Shown here one piece after another: positions 6,858 to 7,973 of a DNA stretch of 7,973 bases. The position numbers and the translations under genes are program-made. The notes beneath the pieces are model-generated. The model did no database searches and was not told the DNA's origin. It saw only the letters and a list, made by a program, of their open reading frames with translations. The DNA is from an uncultured Porphyromonas sp. (GTDB lineage Bacteria > Bacteroidota > Bacteroidia > Bacteroidales > Porphyromonadaceae). The first letter of the stretch is position 1. The number at the start of each line of letters is the position of its first letter. The stretch covers positions 1 to 7,973 of the forward strand of contig NZ_CAKRLH010000068.1 in assembly GCF_934359325.1 (NCBI RefSeq). Reading direction: 5' to 3'.

Positions 6858-6931
6858 TGGTCCCACACGGGCTTGAACCGTGGACTCCCTGATTATGAGT
6901 CAGGTGCTCTAACCGACTGAGCTATAGGACC
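6858..6931 (-). tRNA. tRNA with CAU anticodon (tRNA-Ile2 or elongator tRNA-Met)
   Basis: The minus strand folds into a complete 74-nt cloverleaf including the discriminator. The acceptor stem GGTCCTA pairs with TGGGACC (one G-T pair), the D arm is GCTC/GAGC, the anticodon arm is CCTGA-CTCATAA-TCAGG, the variable loop is short, the T arm is CACGG-TTCAAGC-CCGTG, and the discriminator is A. CCA is not encoded (CAG follows), as expected in this phylum. The anticodon CAU serves Met, or Ile when its C34 is changed to lysidine by TilS to read AUA. The C4-G69 and C5-G68 pairs resemble E. coli tRNA-Ile2, where they are TilS determinants, rather than elongator tRNA-Met, so I lean to Ile2. It is not an initiator: the first acceptor pair is a normal G-C and the anticodon stem lacks three consecutive G-C pairs next to the loop. 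It has its own promoter and terminator. Confidence 0.95.
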
Positions 6932-6972
6932 AGAGTATCTTCATTATACCGAAAATGCTCTCAATACAGGCG

Positions 6973-6980
6973 CAAAGGTA
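6973..6980 (-). promoter_or_regulatory. Promoter -7 box (TACCTTTG) for the tRNA
   Basis: On the minus strand this reads TACCTTTG, an exact match to the Bacteroidota TAnnTTTG -7 element, 41 nt upstream of the first tRNA base. Transcription would start near 6965, giving a leader of about 35 nt for 5' processing. An A-rich stretch (GAAAAAATTG) lies just upstream of the box; a TTG at the usual -33 distance is not evident. Confidence 0.65.
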
Positions 6981-7183
6981 CAATTTTTTCCGCTCACTTC
7001 CGATCCCGCAACCGCAGCCATCAGGGTGATGCAATTAGGATGAAGGTGCTCAAGCCTCTCGACTTACAGTGTGGCAAATACGGCTGATCGTGCAAGAGAT
7101 CCCGGGTCATCACAACCATCCGAATGGTTGCTGTGCCACTGACTTATAGAGCTAACTCCAGATACTTAGACTCTGTAGTCTCC
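6981..7183. other. Intergenic stretch between the membrane-anchored protein gene and the tRNA promoter
   Basis: About 200 nt with no open frame that looks coding; the longest plus-strand ATG frame here is about 15 codons. The only structure I see is CAACCAT-CCGA-ATGGTTG (7113-7130), a 7-bp stem with a 4-nt loop about 55 nt beyond the stop of the upstream gene. No T-tract follows on either strand, so it is at best a weak terminator candidate. Confidence 0.5.
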
Positions 7184-7973
7184 TTAGTATAAGCCAAACG
7201 AATGAATATACAGGCATTGACCATCAGACCATATCTCGAGGTAGTATATACCCTCTGACCATGTCCCCCTCCGAGAGTTTCCAGACCCACGTAAAGTAAA
7301 TAAGTACATATTACCCTTAGAGCAAACCATATCAACATCATATTGTGTCTCATAAAACACTGTCAAAGATGAGTCATCCCACTCATGGCGTTTGAACTTT
7401 AGATGAAATGTATATTTCCCCGAGAAATCAGTTTTGGACTTTATTGTTATTCTGGGGCATAAGAACATAGACTCTGCTGCAGCAATGGGGGAGCCATAAG
7501 GAGTCTGAACTGCTCCGGAACGGTCTATGTTTGCAATCTCCACCTTTGTAATCTCAAAAGCACTCAAGGCTTTCTTGTGCACTCTTCTTGCAGGCGCGGA
7601 CGGTGTGCTTGCAGTCGCTGACCTATCAGCCCATGCAGGCTGCGATGGGGTGGTGGCTGTCTTCTGACTTTCACGAGGATACTCGGTAGACGGAGGAGTC
7701 GATCTCGTTTCTTCTGCTGGATCTAATTCTTCTTGTTTTTGTCTTAGCTTGTTCGCCTCAGCAGCCCTACGGTCTATCTCTGCTTTTATCTCTTCAGCCC
7801 GGTTATCCATTTTCCCACTTTCGTATTGCAGGGCTGACAATTCATCCTGCACCGAAATTCTCAAGTCCTTCTCTTTCTGATATTTATTATTAAAATACAC
7901 AGTTACAAGCAGAGAGGAAATAAGCAAGACAATGATCAAGAAGACGACCCTACCTTCATCGAAGGAAAAACTC
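7184..7973 (-). CDS. Unrecognised membrane-anchored coiled-coil protein, 5' end outside the window
   Basis: I do not recognise this gene by name. The frame is open from the right edge (first full codon 7970-7972) to a TAA at 7184-7186, giving 262 visible residues. The first in-window start-like codon is a TTG at 7937-7939, which falls inside the membrane helix, so the real start is almost certainly beyond 7973. Visible parts in order: a short charged lead-in (FSFDEGR, 2-8); one transmembrane segment (about 9-27); a Lys/Glu/Gln-rich probable coiled coil (about 30-82); a Pro/Ser/Thr linker (about 84-131); and a beta-rich C-terminal domain (136-262) with alternating hydrophobics and an ending GIYYLEIWSDGQCLYIHSFG (241-260). 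That ending resembles C-terminal domains I associate with Bacteroidales hypothetical proteins. A single-pass protein with the C-terminal domain exposed outside the cytoplasm is the likely topology (inference). The DNA is more A+T-rich than the neighbouring operon. Confidence 0.75.
   Translation of the reverse strand, partial: SFSFDEGRVVFLIIVLLISSLLVTVYFNNKYQKEKDLRISVQDELSALQYESGKMDNRAEEIKAEIDRRAAEANKLRQKQEELDPAEETRSTPPSTEYPRESQKTATTPSQPAWADRSATASTPSAPARRVHKKALSAFEITKVEIANIDRSGAVQTPYGSPIAAAESMFLCPRITIKSKTDFSGKYTFHLKFKRHEWDDSSLTVFYETQYDVDMVCSKGNMYLFTLRGSGNSRRGTWSEGIYYLEIWSDGQCLYIHSFGLY

Noticed and set aside
6858..6931. tRNA 3' end as an integration (att) site
   Set aside because: No repeat of the tRNA 3' end and no integrase gene is visible in the window; the downstream side holds only a terminator, the palindromic repeats and the rnr promoter.
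7113..7130. Intrinsic terminator of the membrane-anchored protein gene
   Set aside because: The 7-bp stem is real, but there is no T-tract on either strand and it lies about 55 nt past the stop codon, so I mention it only inside the intergenic entry.
7144..7353. 69-codon minus-strand frame overlapping the end of the membrane-anchored protein gene
   Set aside because: It overlaps the 3' end of the longer frame in another phase, and the longer frame has a coherent domain that ends naturally at 7184. A frameshift extending the protein is not needed.
7937..7939. TTG as the start of the membrane-anchored protein
   Set aside because: The same frame is open upstream to the window edge, encoding FSFDEGRVVF, which completes the membrane helix. 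The TTG is more likely an internal Leu codon.

Overview
The window reads as a chromosomal segment of a Bacteroidota (Bacteroidales) bacterium, most likely a Porphyromonas-type species. The protein sequences look Bacteroidales-like (RuvB and RNase R especially). Both visible promoter candidates carry the Bacteroidota -7 motif TAnnTTTG. The tRNA does not encode its CCA end, and start codons depend little on Shine-Dalgarno sites. The main gene block is clearly G+C-rich, which would suit a higher-GC Porphyromonas; the genus is an inference. Every gene found lies on the minus strand.

Positions 1-6628, read right to left, form one tight gene cluster that looks like a single transcription unit. It starts at a TAACTTTG promoter (6621-6628) and runs through rnr (RNase R), ruvB, a Wzx/MATE-like polysaccharide flippase, a DUF389 membrane protein and the first 81 codons of aroC (chorismate synthase), which the left window edge cuts off. 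Junctions are 18 nt, 6 nt, a 4-nt ATGA overlap and 7 nt. The products belong to unrelated processes: RNA decay, recombination, envelope glycan export, an uncharacterised transporter-like protein and aromatic amino-acid biosynthesis. This looks like a housekeeping operon held together by co-expression rather than one pathway.

Positions 6591-7183 are non-coding apart from one tRNA. From the rnr promoter outward they hold a pyrimidine-rich stretch, a small inverted repeat, a cluster of three near-identical palindromic 16-18-mers (6720-6780), a 40-bp perfect palindrome with a T-tract that serves as the tRNA terminator (6794-6840), a CAU-anticodon tRNA (6858-6931), its TACCTTTG promoter (6973-6980), and about 200 nt with nothing recognisable.

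Positions 7184-7973 carry the 3' part of an unrecognised, membrane-anchored protein (transmembrane segment, coiled coil, Pro/Ser/Thr linker, beta-rich C-terminal domain). Its reading frame stays open to the right window edge, so the true start lies outside. This gene is visibly more A+T-rich than the operon.

I found no mobile element, CRISPR array or evident new system. The most unusual element is the triple palindrome cluster between the tRNA terminator and the rnr promoter, which can form mutually exclusive stems.
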